Source: Desulfofundulus thermosubterraneus DSM 16057 (GTDB lineage Bacteria; Bacillota; Desulfotomaculia; Desulfotomaculales; Desulfovirgulaceae). From it: a stretch of DNA of 64,000 nucleotides. Below, piece by piece: positions 32,156-40,512 of the stretch. How positions within the stretch are numbered: the first letter of the stretch is position 1; each line of letters begins with the position of its first letter. Both the position numbers and the translations under genes were made by a program. The DNA is taken from the NCBI RefSeq assembly GCF_900142025.1, contig NZ_FQZM01000014.1, positions 1-64,000 on the forward strand. The letters run 5' to 3'. The notes beneath the pieces were generated by a model, which was not told the origin of the DNA, did not search any database, and was given only the letters and a program-made list of their open reading frames with translations.

Positions 32156-33556
32156 TTATACCAGCCCCAGCGACCGCACCGTCTGTGCCACCGCAAAGCA
32201 AACCAGGCCGGCAACGGCCAGGGGAATGACCGCCGCCCAAACTGCCCACCTGATGCTTTTTGTTTCCCGCTGGATGGTGAACAGCGTGGTGCCGCAGGGA
32301 AAATGCAGCAGGGAAAAGAGCATGGTGCACAATGCGGTCAGCCACGTCCAGCCGTGTCCGTGAACCAGAATGTTTTGCAGAACGTTTAAGCTGTCCACTT
32401 CCACCATAGTTCCAGCGGATAAGTAGCCCATAAGGAGAATGGGCAGGACAATTTCATTGGCCGGCAGGCCCAGGATGAAGGCCAGCAGGATGAAGCCGTC
32501 CAAACCCAGGGCCCGCCCGAAGGGTTCCAGCAAACCCGCTCCCCGGGCAAGCAGGCTCTGTCCTTCGAAGCTGATGTTGGCCAGGAGCCACACCACAGCG
32601 CCCGCCGGCGCGGCTACAGTCACGGCCCGGGCCAGGACGAAGAGCGTGCGGTCCAGTACGGAGCGGACCAGCACCCGGCCCACCTGGGGCAGGCGCAGTG
32701 GTGGCAGTTCCAGGGTAAAGGTGGTAGGCACCCCTTTCAAGATGGTTCTTGAAAGCAGCCACGAAGTAAGCAGGGTAATCAGTATCCCCGCCAGAATAAG
32801 CCCCACTACGGTAAAGGAAGCGGCCAGAGAGCTGAAACCCGGGGCTGCCGCCGGGCCGACAAATATGGAGGTCAGGGCTATCAGGGTGGGGAAACGGCCG
32901 TTGCAGGGGACGAAGTTATTGGTCAGGATGGCGATCAATCTTTCCCGGGGGGATTCTATAATGCGGCAGGCCATTACGCCGGCTGCATTGCAGCCGAATC
33001 CCATGCTCATAGTTAACGCCTGCTTACCCTGGGTGCCGGCCATCTTAAATAAAGGGTCGATATTAAAGGCCACCCGGGGCAGGTAACCCAGGTCTTCCAG
33101 CAGGGCGAAGATGGAGAAAAAGATGGCCATGGGGGGTAGCATCACTGATACCACCCAGGCCGCGGTGCGGTAGACGCCTGTGACCACCAGCCCGTGCAGC
33201 CAGGGTGGAGCGTCCAGCCGCACAAAGACTTCCGAAAGCCGTTCCTCCCCCCAGAACAAGGCCTTCGCCAGTAACTGCGAAGGGTAATTGGCTCCCACCA
33301 GGGTTATCCAGAAAGCCAGCCCCAGGAGCAGGAACATAATCGGGAAGCCCAGCAGGCGCGAAGTGAGGATGTCGTCCACTTTATGTTCCCAATCCCTGTG
33401 GGGACCGGTTTGCCTGACCACCCGGGCGGCGATGGCTTCCGCCTCCCGGTAAATTGTTTTGACGATGCGGTCCCGTATCTCAAGCTGATGGGCTTCGTTC
33501 ACCACGCCGGGCCCGGCTTCAGGTGGGGCAGTATTTATACCGCTCACGTAAAACAC
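32156..33556 (-). CDS. feoB: Ferrous iron transporter FeoB, membrane part
   Basis: 466 residues, the membrane half of FeoB: about eight hydrophobic segments, the two Gate motifs (GFGCNAAGVMACRIIESPRERL, NNFVPCNGRFPTL) and FILGLPANEIVLPILLMGY. The G domain is a separate gene upstream, overlapping by 38 bp in another frame. Start GTG 33556. Split FeoB is known in several anaerobic Firmicutes, so this may be normal organisation, not a frameshift. Confidence 0.88.
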   Translation of the reverse strand: MFYVSGINTAPPEAGPGVVNEAHQLEIRDRIVKTIYREAEAIAARVVRQTGPHRDWEHKVDDILTSRLLGFPIMFLLLGLAFWITLVGANYPSQLLAKALFWGEERLSEVFVRLDAPPWLHGLVVTGVYRTAAWVVSVMLPPMAIFFSIFALLEDLGYLPRVAFNIDPLFKMAGTQGKQALTMSMGFGCNAAGVMACRIIESPRERLIAILTNNFVPCNGRFPTLIALTSIFVGPAAAPGFSSLAASFTVVGLILAGILITLLTSWLLSRTILKGVPTTFTLELPPLRLPQVGRVLVRSVLDRTLFVLARAVTVAAPAGAVVWLLANISFEGQSLLARGAGLLEPFGRALGLDGFILLAFILGLPANEIVLPILLMGYLSAGTMVEVDSLNVLQNILVHGHGWTWLTALCTMLFSLLHFPCGTTLFTIQRETKSIRWAVWAAVIPLAVAGLVCFAVAQTVRSLGLV

Positions 33557-34289
33557 CCCATTCCGGTACCTTAAAGTATTGCCTTATATTATCGAGAGTG
33601 CTCCGGTCGTGATCGATTATTCTTAACGCCAGCCAGCGGGCGTTGATCCACTCCTTGATTTCCCCGGGTATTTTTTCTTCCAGCCGTGCCACGGCCTCTT
33701 CGATATCGGGATCGTAAATCAGCCGGCGGGGGCTGGTCACTATTTGTCCCCGTGCCAGGGCGTCGATCCCGGCCTTTAATTCCGTAAGGCCCAGGCCGTT
33801 CCTGGCAGCCGTGACTACCACGGGTACACCCAGTTCCCGGGCCAGGCAATCGACATCAATAAAAATGTTTTTCCTGCGCGCCTCATCAATAAAGTTAACA
33901 CAAACAATTACCTTGCTGGTAATTTCCATCACCTGTAAAGCCAGATTTAAATTTCTTTCCAGGCAGGTGGCGTCGGTAACTACCACTGTGGCGTCCGGCC
34001 GGGCAAAGCATAAAAAGTCCCGGGTGACTATTTCTTCGGCCGAGTTTGCCAGCAGGGAATAGGTTCCCGGCAGGTCCACCAGGATGTACTTTTTGCCGCC
34101 GAAATGAAATGTGCCCTGTGTCTGGAGTACCGTCTTACCCGGCCAGTTGCCCGTGTGCTGTTTCAACCCGGTCAGGGCGTTAAAAATGGTGCTTTTGCCG
34201 GTATTGGGGTTGCCCGCCAGGGCAATTACGGCGGCGCCGGGGTCCGGGTGGATGTTAAACCTTTCGCGCAGTTCGGTTGCAAGGGGCAT
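33519..34289 (-). CDS. feoB: Ferrous iron transporter FeoB, G domain
   Basis: 256 residues: the GTPase N-terminus of FeoB with GNPNTGKSTIFNALTG (G1), the TGNWPGKTV switch I, DLPGTYSL (G3) and VNFIDEA (G4, Asn-x-x-Asp as NFID). It ends after the helical linker, where the intact protein would continue into the membrane domain. A hydrolysis-deficient or separate G subunit could regulate the transporter. Gap of 211 bp to feoA upstream. Confidence 0.88.
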   Translation of the reverse strand: MPLATELRERFNIHPDPGAAVIALAGNPNTGKSTIFNALTGLKQHTGNWPGKTVLQTQGTFHFGGKKYILVDLPGTYSLLANSAEEIVTRDFLCFARPDATVVVTDATCLERNLNLALQVMEITSKVIVCVNFIDEARRKNIFIDVDCLARELGVPVVVTAARNGLGLTELKAGIDALARGQIVTSPRRLIYDPDIEEAVARLEEKIPGEIKEWINARWLALRIIDHDRSTLDNIRQYFKVPEWGVLRERYKYCPT

Positions 34290-34500
34290 AAAAACACCTC
34301 ACTACTTGTGCTGCTCTTAAAAGGCTTCTCCGGGTGGCAGAGGATACGGACGCGGATGGTGTACCGCGGTTTTTCAAGGGCTTCGCACAAGCCAGAGGAG
34401 GCGGCGGCAGGGGCCGGAACACAGGAACTGCGGGAAAAGTAGGCCGCCGTCCGGGCAGTTTGCAAAGGTGATTCGTGCTGCCTTCAGCGCGCCGGCAGTA

Positions 34501-34734
34501 TCATAAGGGTGTCACCAGCACCTGCCCGGCTTCTTCCCGGCGCAGGGCAATTAATGCTCCCCGGATGCGGTAGGCGGTTGGATCGCCCAGCGGGCTGCGC
34601 CTTACCGCCTGGACCGGCGTGTCGGGAACCAGGCCCAGGTCCAGCAACCGGCACCTGGCCATGCCCCGTGCTTTTAAAGACACCACCCGTCCCCATTGGC
34701 CAGTGGGCAGTTCGGACAGCGGCAGGGCTTTCAC
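34501..34734 (-). CDS. feoA: FeoA, iron transport accessory protein
   Basis: 77 residues, SH3-like FeoA domain: LPLSELPTGQWGRVVSL, RLLDLGLVPDTPVQAVRR, YRIRGALIALRREEAGQVLV. It supports FeoB in Fe2+ uptake. First gene of the minus-strand feo cluster. The 319 bp upstream of it to 35053 show no gene and I see no convincing Fur box there. Confidence 0.88.
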   Translation of the reverse strand: MKALPLSELPTGQWGRVVSLKARGMARCRLLDLGLVPDTPVQAVRRSPLGDPTAYRIRGALIALRREEAGQVLVTPL

Positions 34735-34950
34735 TCCGGCGTTCCCCTCCTTATGGAAATTTTAGGGCGACAAAACGGCCGCTTTACCGACGTCCGGGCT
34801 CATCCTAGAGCAGGTTCACCGTGTCCGGCGTTTCTTTTCCCGGCGGTTATATATTACGGGTCTACGGTTATATTGGTTACTTAAAAATAAAGGAAAACGA
34901 TGGATGCGCTTCCTGCTAACCCGGCACTATTCGCTGTCGTGCGTGGATGA

Positions 34951-34986
34951 CAAAAAAACAAGGGGAACGCAAGGTGCGCTCCCCTT
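34951..34986 (-). terminator. Terminator of the small minus-strand gene
   Basis: Read on the minus strand, AAGGGGA and TCCCCTT (34980-34986 with 34960-34966) enclose a CG-rich loop with further pairing, then a run of seven T. It follows the stop of the 43-residue gene. Confidence 0.75.
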
Positions 34987-35053
34987 ATAATTTCAGCCGG
35001 ATTCAGGTAAATGTTACCATCTAACTGCCGGACAGGTGGTTGCATTCGTCTTT

Positions 35054-35185
35054 TTATGCAGCCGGGTTGAGTTTGGTAACTATGAAGTGTTTTTCCGTTT
35101 CCCAGATCTCCGCCAGCTCATCTTCGTCCACAAAGCGCCAGCACACCTCTTCTCCTTCGAGCCAGGTCACCAGGTAGGGCATCAT
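35054..35185 (-). CDS. 43-residue small protein under a palindromic operator
   Basis: A minus-strand frame starting ATG ATG at 35185 and ending TAA at 35054. The translation (MPYLVTWLEGEEVCWRFVDE, then DELAEIWETEKHFIVTKLNP) has the balanced make-up of a folded protein. GGGGGGACCGG lies upstream, a perfect palindrome at 35202-35225 and a terminator at 34951. So it has the full set of signals of an independent gene. Family unknown. Confidence 0.6.
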   Translation of the reverse strand: MMPYLVTWLEGEEVCWRFVDEDELAEIWETEKHFIVTKLNPAA

Positions 35186-35201
35186 TTTCCGGTCCCCCCG
35201 C

Positions 35202-35225
35202 ATTTTGTATACTTGTATACAAAAT
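35202..35225. promoter_or_regulatory. Perfect palindrome, operator-like
   Basis: ATTTTGTATAC (35202-35212), spacer TT, GTATACAAAAT (35215-35225): an 11-bp perfect inverted repeat, 17 bp upstream of the 43-residue gene. The shape fits a dimeric repressor of the GntR, MarR or TetR type. Which regulator binds is unknown. Confidence 0.55.
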
Positions 35226-35339
35226 CCCTTAACTTTATCTTAACAAACAAAGCAACTCCCGGCAAGACCTGATTTAAAAAAGTGGGGAAAAAGCGGAGCA
35301 TCATGAAGGAAAAGCATTTCTTTTGTCGAAAAAAGCCCG

Positions 35340-35435
35340 GGTAAAAATCTTGCCCTCCGGGAGAACAGGCCCGGTAAAGGCCGGGGACTAAATAAAGGGT
35401 CTTTTGTTTCCTGCGGGGAATCATTATTTGCGCAA
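35340..35435 (+). other. Possible decayed c-di-GMP-I-like element
   Basis: The stretch contains CCCGGTAAAGGCCGGGGAC and later TGCGGGGAATCAT, reminiscent of the GEMM-I stem and the GGGGAACCATGAC segment of the intact copy at 27880, but the CGCAAAGCC core is lost (CTAAATAAAGGG). The 590 bp from 35186 to 35775 otherwise hold the palindrome and two 16-bp repeats (near 35635 and 35700) and no gene I trust. Confidence 0.25.
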
Positions 35436-35775
35436 AAGAAAAAGAAAGGGACGGAGATGGTTTCCATGGTGCAGAGGAAAAAGAAGTTTAGCTTTAGAAC
35501 GTGTGTTGGGGGGGGGGTAAGGATACCCGTTTATACCATAATATACCTAATATGGATTGTTCTGGCGTACATCCTCCCCTGCATCTACCTGCGTTCCCCA
35601 CCTTTTTCCCCCCTGATTTCATTCGTCAGGCAATCATCTATCAAAAACCGGAGCCACCTACCCCTCGCCGGTGCCACTCTAACCAATTTCAAAACGCCAT
35701 CATCTATCAAAAACCCGTCTGATATACAGTTGCCTGTACATTCATCCAGTTGAGATCTTATGGTAAGTCATACCC

Positions 35776-36987
35776 ATGGGAGTGAAGGTTGAAGTGAAAA
35801 GCGAGGAAAGGGTTGTCCCAGCTCAGAGTCCGGAGAAAAATTCCGGGACAGCCCCGGATACTAACTGGCTGAAGGCCCACATTCTGATCACCAGAAAAGT
35901 AAATCTTCTCCTTCTCGAGGTCCGCGAGGAGAGCGAATTGTTCAAGCGCATTTGCGAACTTCTCACCGGGCTCGAATTTATCAGGTTTGCCTGGATCGGT
36001 CTTGCCGAGAAAGAGACATTTGGCGTAACGCCCATTGCCCACAGCGGTTTTGAGAACGGCTACCTGCGTTCAGTAAAGGTTACCTGGGACGACAGCCAGA
36101 CGGGTTTCGGACCGACCGGCACGGCCATCAGGACGGGCGAGCCCGTAGTGGTGCGGGATATAGGTGGCGACCTGCAGCATGCGCCCTGGCGCGAGGAAGC
36201 GGTGCGCCGTGGCTATGCGTCAAGCGCGGCCATTCCCCTCGTGCACGAGGGCGAAGTTGTGGGAACCATTAATGTTTATTCCCACCTGCCGGACGCTTTT
36301 GGCCCCGAAGAAATTGCCTTTCTCGCCGAAATTGCAGGCGACATTGCCCTGGGGATCAAGCGGCTGCGCCTGGAAAGAAAGCTGGACGAAACGGTCATCC
36401 GGCTTCGGCAGATGCTGTACGGCACGGTGGAGGCCCTCAGCAGAATGCTGGAACTGCGGGACCCGTACACAGCCGGCCACCAGATACGGGTGGCCGGGTT
36501 GGCCTGTGCCATCGCCCGGGAGATGGGATGGCCGGAAGACCGGGTGGAGGGTCTCCGGCTCGCCGCGTTGCTGCACGATATAGGCAAGATGGCCATCCCG
36601 GCAGAGATCCTCACCGCACCGCGCCGGTTGACGGAACCGGAGCTGCAACTGATCAGGTTACACCCGGTGCTGGGATTCGAAGTACTGAAGGGGATAGATT
36701 TTCCCTGGCCGGTATCGCAGGCAATGCTGCAGCACCACGAGAGACTGGACGGGAGCGGTTACCCGAACGGGCTGCGGGGAGAGGCCATCATTCCCGAGGC
36801 CCGGATCCTGGGCGTTGCCGACGTGGTGGAAGCCATGGCTTCGCACCGGCCCTACCGGGCCGCCATGGGTATGGAGGCCGCCCTGGAAGAAATCAGCCGG
36901 AACAGCGGCGTCCTTTACGATCCGCAGGTGGTGGAGGCGTGCCTGGTCATTTGCCGGAACAACCCCGGCGTCCTGGCGCAGGATTAA
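35776..36987 (+). CDS. GAF and HD-GYP domain phosphodiesterase
   Basis: 403 residues. A GAF domain covers about 35-190 (ITRKVNLLLLEVREESELFKRI ... GTINVYSHLPDAFGPEE) and an HD-GYP domain about 205-390 with ALLHDIGKMAIPAEIL, HHERLDGSGYPNGL and GVADVVEAMASHRPYR; catalytic residues are complete. It should break down c-di-GMP under control of the GAF ligand. ATG 35776 has no clear ribosome site, so translation may be weak or the start uncertain. Confidence 0.9.
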   Translation: MGVKVEVKSEERVVPAQSPEKNSGTAPDTNWLKAHILITRKVNLLLLEVREESELFKRICELLTGLEFIRFAWIGLAEKETFGVTPIAHSGFENGYLRSVKVTWDDSQTGFGPTGTAIRTGEPVVVRDIGGDLQHAPWREEAVRRGYASSAAIPLVHEGEVVGTINVYSHLPDAFGPEEIAFLAEIAGDIALGIKRLRLERKLDETVIRLRQMLYGTVEALSRMLELRDPYTAGHQIRVAGLACAIAREMGWPEDRVEGLRLAALLHDIGKMAIPAEILTAPRRLTEPELQLIRLHPVLGFEVLKGIDFPWPVSQAMLQHHERLDGSGYPNGLRGEAIIPEARILGVADVVEAMASHRPYRAAMGMEAALEEISRNSGVLYDPQVVEACLVICRNNPGVLAQD

Positions 36988-37131
36988 ACTGGCGGTTGTC
37001 AGGTGGGTGACGGCGGTGTTTCTCCGGACGGGGCGTAGAACGGCGCAAAAGAACGGCGGCGTTATTCTTGACGGTAACTTCAGGCAGTGGTTTAATTGAG
37101 TTAGGTATTGTGAGGTCTGGATAAAGAAAAA

Positions 37132-37212
37132 ATGTCGAATCCCGGCGAAAGCCGGAAGTGCAAAACCACAGGTCTGGAGTTTCCCCTGAAGTAATCGAAA
37201 AGGCCGGGTTGT
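37132..37212 (+). promoter_or_regulatory. Second c-di-GMP-I riboswitch (divergent copy)
   Basis: CCCGGCGAAAGCCGG with the GNRA tetraloop, then AAGTGCAAAACCACAGGTCTGG, a second stem region TTTCCCC, and the closing AAGGCCGGGTTG follow the GEMM-I order of the copy at 27880 with several changes. A terminator follows at once and the rsbR-like gene after it. The altered core bases may change ligand affinity or specificity. Confidence 0.7.
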
Positions 37213-37227
37213 AGTAGAGAAACGTAG

Positions 37228-37263
37228 CTGCAGGGAAGTCAGGGTTTTTCCCTGCAGTTTTTC
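37228..37263 (+). terminator. Terminator of the second riboswitch
   Basis: CTGCAGGGA (37228-37236) pairs with TCCCTGCAG (37249-37257), tail TTTTTCTC. It sits 120 bp before the rsbR-like gene, matching the arrangement of the first riboswitch. Confidence 0.85.
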
Positions 37264-37383
37264 TCATTAATGAAGGCGTTTTGAAAGGGCAGCTCCTGCG
37301 GTTGCTTCCGGCAGGAAAATAAGGAATTATGTCGAAATAGCAAAAAATGGTCTCAGGTTGTAAATAATGGAGGGAAAGTGTCT

Positions 37384-38127
37384 ATGGATGCCGGTAAGGT
37401 GATGGAGATCGTCAATGGCCTGACGGCAGACGGCAGGCAAAAAGACCTGTGGCGTCGGGTCATGGGGGGAGCGCTGGGCAAAGAAGCAGCAGACGGCTTG
37501 TTTGAAACTCTGCGTTCTTTAATTGAAGAGCTGGGTGAAGAAGAAGTAGGGGCGAAAATACTGCATATTGCAGGAGAACACGCTTCTTTCCCGGCTGTTG
37601 ATATACTACGGGCCGCATTGAAGGTTTCCGGGGAGATGCGGCGCGAAAATGAACATGTTTTAATGCAGCTCCGCCAGATGCTTTCGGAGCTGGCCACCCC
37701 AATAATTCGTATATGGACGGATATTTTACTGGTAGCCATGATTGGAAACCTGGATGGCCAGCGTGCCCAGAATATCGCGGAGAGATTGCTGAACAGGGTA
37801 AGTTCCGTCAGGGCGAAAGTGGTGCTGGTGGATGTTACGGGTGTCCCCATGATCGATACGGTGGTCGGGGGATTTCTTATGGAAATGTTTAACGCCATAA
37901 AGTTTCTGGGGGCTGAGGTGATTCTTACCGGTATCAAGCCGGAGGTTGCCCATACCCTTGTCAAACTGGGAGTGGACTTCCAGATGGTTACCGTCGCCAG
38001 GGATCTGGAGGACGCTCTCCGCCGGGGGATAGCCATAACCATGGAAGAGAGGAAGAGGCGCAGGCAGCTAGCCTTCAGTCTGGCAGGCGGCAGGCTGGAA
38101 GAAAGCGGTGAAGATGATGAACTTTGA
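37384..38127 (+). CDS. rsbR: RsbR-like stressosome sensor (STAS)
   Basis: 247 residues. The N-terminal 110 are helical and variable, as in RsbR sensors; the C-terminal STAS domain has VVLVDVTGVPMIDTVVGGFLMEM with the phosphorylatable Thr in IDT. It builds the stressosome shell with RsbS. ATG 37384 has GGAGGG 9 bases upstream. It is the first gene behind the c-di-GMP riboswitch and terminator, so its expression should respond to the second messenger that the operon's last gene makes. Confidence 0.88.
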   Translation: MDAGKVMEIVNGLTADGRQKDLWRRVMGGALGKEAADGLFETLRSLIEELGEEEVGAKILHIAGEHASFPAVDILRAALKVSGEMRRENEHVLMQLRQMLSELATPIIRIWTDILLVAMIGNLDGQRAQNIAERLLNRVSSVRAKVVLVDVTGVPMIDTVVGGFLMEMFNAIKFLGAEVILTGIKPEVAHTLVKLGVDFQMVTVARDLEDALRRGIAITMEERKRRRQLAFSLAGGRLEESGEDDEL

Positions 38128-38500
38128 GGACAGGGTTGTGCCCATCATGCGCGTGGGCGGCTACCTGCTGGTGCCCATCCAGATCGACCTGGACGACAGA
38201 ACGGTAGGACGGCTGCAGCAGCAGCTTTTGAAGGAAATCGAGCGGACGAGGGCCAGGGCGGTTATACTGGATGTAAGGATGGTGGAAGTGATTGATAGCT
38301 ATATATCGTACACCCTTTCTGAAACGGCTGTCATGGCCCGCCTCATGGGGTGCCGCACTGTATTGTGCGGCATTCAACCCCCTGTAGCTTTAACTCTGGC
38401 CCAGATGGGTGTTACGCTGCAGGAGGTCGCGGTGGCGCGGAATCTGGAACATGCCCTGGTACTGGCCGGCTCTTTCCAGGAGAGGGATAAAGGTGTATGA
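38108..38500 (+). CDS. rsbS: RsbS-like stressosome scaffold (STAS)
   Basis: 130 residues, a lone STAS domain: VPIMRVGGYLLVPIQIDLDD, VILDVRMVEVIDSYISYTLSE with the target Ser in IDS, and VLCGIQPPVALTLAQMG. RsbS is the core stressosome scaffold that holds RsbT. GTG 38108 lies inside rsbR; ATG 38114 and 38117 are also in frame. Confidence 0.9.
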   Translation: MKMMNFEDRVVPIMRVGGYLLVPIQIDLDDRTVGRLQQQLLKEIERTRARAVILDVRMVEVIDSYISYTLSETAVMARLMGCRTVLCGIQPPVALTLAQMGVTLQEVAVARNLEHALVLAGSFQERDKGV

Positions 38501-38948
38501 GGAAAGGATAACCTCCATAATTGAGGATCCGGCGCAGGAATTCGATATAGTGGTCCGCATTACTCGAGAGGAAGACATTGCCGTGGCACGGCAGATGGCC
38601 AAACAACTGGCCCAGGAGATCGGCTTTTCCTTGGCCGATGTTACCAGGATAGCCACTGCGGTTTCGGAGCTGGCCCGGAATATCTACCGGTACGCCAGGC
38701 AGGGCAGGATAATGATAAGAAAGCGGCTGGAGGACAGGGACAGTCCGGGCATTGAAGTAATTGCCGCCGACCGCGGCCCCGGTATCCCTGACATCGAGCT
38801 GGTCTTGACGCGGGGCTATACCACGTGGGAGCGCAGTCTCGGTATAGGCCTTTCGGGAGTAAAACGTCTGATGGATTCCTTCGCCATTCACTCCGAAGTG
38901 GGTAAGGGGACGGTGGTTATTACGGGGAAGAGGAGGCGTACATTTTGA
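38493..38948 (+). CDS. rsbT: RsbT-like serine kinase
   Basis: 151 residues, GHKL ATPase fold: N box IATAVSELARNIYRYA, G1 box AADRGPGIPD, G2 GIGLSGVKRLMD. RsbT phosphorylates RsbR and RsbS under stress and is then released to activate a partner carrying an RsbU_N domain. GTG 38493 with AGGAGAGG 8 bases upstream; overlaps rsbS by eight bases. Confidence 0.9.
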   Translation: MYEERITSIIEDPAQEFDIVVRITREEDIAVARQMAKQLAQEIGFSLADVTRIATAVSELARNIYRYARQGRIMIRKRLEDRDSPGIEVIAADRGPGIPDIELVLTRGYTTWERSLGIGLSGVKRLMDSFAIHSEVGKGTVVITGKRRRTF

Positions 38949-39556
38949 CTTTCTTTAAACAAGCCACAGCGTCCGGCCACGGCTGGGAGATCTGGTCGTG
39001 CTGGAGGCCGCGGACAGGCTATCCAGTGGGCGGAGACCTTTGTTGTGCATATAAAGGAAATGATAAACTTTTTATTTTGGTAGTGGATGTGCTGGGACAC
39101 GGTGAAGAAGCTTATCGCTGTGCGGAAGGGCTGCACAGAGTTCTGGAAGAGCGTAGAGAAGACCTGCCGGGTGTGTACGGTGATATCGAAAGGGTCGCTG
39201 CCAGAATCCGGGGATGTACCCTCTTCCTCGGTACCCTGGACAATGCGACTCTAAGTTATATCATGGTGGGGAACATAAGGGGCTGGGTGATTGGTGATCA
39301 AAGGTTGGAGTTTTTGCCGGGGCAGCCCGGGGTGGTGGGAGGGCGGAGGCTTGTGCCGGTTATCCGGAATGTAAGGATTGATGATTATGCTCTTATAATA
39401 GTATGTTCTGATGGAATAAGGCGTAGCTTTGTGCCCGACCGGGGTGACGGGCATCTGTGGCGACAGGATGGCCTATACCTGGCGGTTACGATAATGGAGA
39501 AATATGGTGTTCCGGAAGACGATGCCAGCGTACTGGTGGGGAGGAGGTGCACCTGA
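38945..39556 (+). CDS. rsbX: RsbX-like PP2C phosphatase
   Basis: 203 residues. PP2C/SpoIIE-type phosphatase: YPVGGDLCCAYKGND, LVVDVLGHGEEAYR, LFLGTLDNATLSYIMVGN, VCSDGIRRSFVP, and DDASVLVGRR at the C-terminus, with the metal-binding Asp present. RsbX resets the stressosome by removing phosphate from RsbR and RsbS. TTG 38945 overlaps the rsbT stop. Confidence 0.85.
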   Translation: MTFFKQATASGHGWEIWSCWRPRTGYPVGGDLCCAYKGNDKLFILVVDVLGHGEEAYRCAEGLHRVLEERREDLPGVYGDIERVAARIRGCTLFLGTLDNATLSYIMVGNIRGWVIGDQRLEFLPGQPGVVGGRRLVPVIRNVRIDDYALIIVCSDGIRRSFVPDRGDGHLWRQDGLYLAVTIMEKYGVPEDDASVLVGRRCT

Positions 39557-39557
39557 G

Positions 39558-40370
39558 TTGGCTTCAGAGGCTTTTTATAATACTTATAAAAATTACCTTG
39601 AACGATATGTGTGTGAGGGTGGAACCGAAGGAGTACTCGTGGAAGCCTATCAGGACCTGACACACAGCCTGGATGAGAAACATGTTCAGGCGGCAAATAT
39701 TCTGGATATCCACACCAGGGCACTTCGAGAGGTAATGGGCATCCGCCGGGATAGCGATCCCGTCCAGTGGATATATATAGATCGCGCTACGGAATTCCTT
39801 GCTCAAATACTGGTGGTCATTGATAGTTTTCTTCTGCAGCTTAAAGACAGGATAGAACACGACCCGCTTACGGGACTGTATAACAGGCTCGCTTTATACC
39901 CGTTATTGAACCAGCTCCTTAGAGAAGCTCAGAGGAAGGAAAAGCCGCTGGTGGTTGCTATGCTGGATCTTGATGATTTTAAAGTGATAAACGACCGGTT
40001 CGGCCACCATGCGGGTGACCGGGTTTTAATTGCTGCGGCCGGCATCATAAAGAAGGCTTTGCGGGCTGCAGATAAGGTGGTTCGGTACGGTGGAGAGGAA
40101 TTTATAATTATGCTGCCGGATACCAGCCTGAATAGATCGCAGGTTGCCCTGGAGCGTATAAGATCCCAGATAGCAGGGCAGAGGTTATTGCCAGAAATGG
40201 ACGTGGTTGTGACGGCCAGTATTGGGGCTACGGAATATAGCGGCAGGGGAACTGCCAGTGTAAGTGACCTGATAGCTCAAGCTGACAGGGCCATGTATAA
40301 GGCAAAAAAGGAAGGGAAAAACATGGTGACTTGTGTTGAATCTGAGTGTCCGGGAAAACAGGAGGAGTGA
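39558..40370 (+). CDS. RsbU_N-GGDEF fusion, stressosome-driven diguanylate cyclase
   Basis: 270 residues. The first 90 (FYNTYKNYLERYVCEGGTEG, AYQDLTHSLDEKHVQAANIL, DIHTRAL) match the RsbU N-terminal domain that binds RsbT; the rest is a GGDEF domain with DPLTGLYNRLAL, MLDLDDFKVINDRFGHH and GGEEF near residue 178, with an I-site RAAD before it. So the RsbT output makes c-di-GMP in place of RsbU phosphatase activity. TTG 39558 has GGAGGTG 9 bases upstream. Similar wiring has been described in Moorella thermoacetica. Confidence 0.9.
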   Translation: MASEAFYNTYKNYLERYVCEGGTEGVLVEAYQDLTHSLDEKHVQAANILDIHTRALREVMGIRRDSDPVQWIYIDRATEFLAQILVVIDSFLLQLKDRIEHDPLTGLYNRLALYPLLNQLLREAQRKEKPLVVAMLDLDDFKVINDRFGHHAGDRVLIAAAGIIKKALRAADKVVRYGGEEFIIMLPDTSLNRSQVALERIRSQIAGQRLLPEMDVVVTASIGATEYSGRGTASVSDLIAQADRAMYKAKKEGKNMVTCVESECPGKQEE

Positions 40371-40512
40371 TCAGGAAAATTTAGCCCCGGTAAGAACTAT
40401 TTTTCAGAGCCCGGGACTTTTTGAGTTTAAAGACAATTCGCCCCGGCTTCCCACATAATCTATATAAACAAGAACATTCTTTGGCACCAGGGAAAACTGG
40501 AGGTTGATTAGT

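Noticed and set aside
35630-35720. Two copies of TCATCTATCAAAAACC as a possible CRISPR
   Set aside because: Only two copies of about 16 bp, 65 bp apart, and no cas genes.
35457-35753. A 98-residue frame with one hydrophobic stretch before the GAF-HD-GYP gene
   Set aside because: It begins in a poly-G run, includes two short direct repeats and has low-complexity, Pro/Ser-rich sequence with no family sign.
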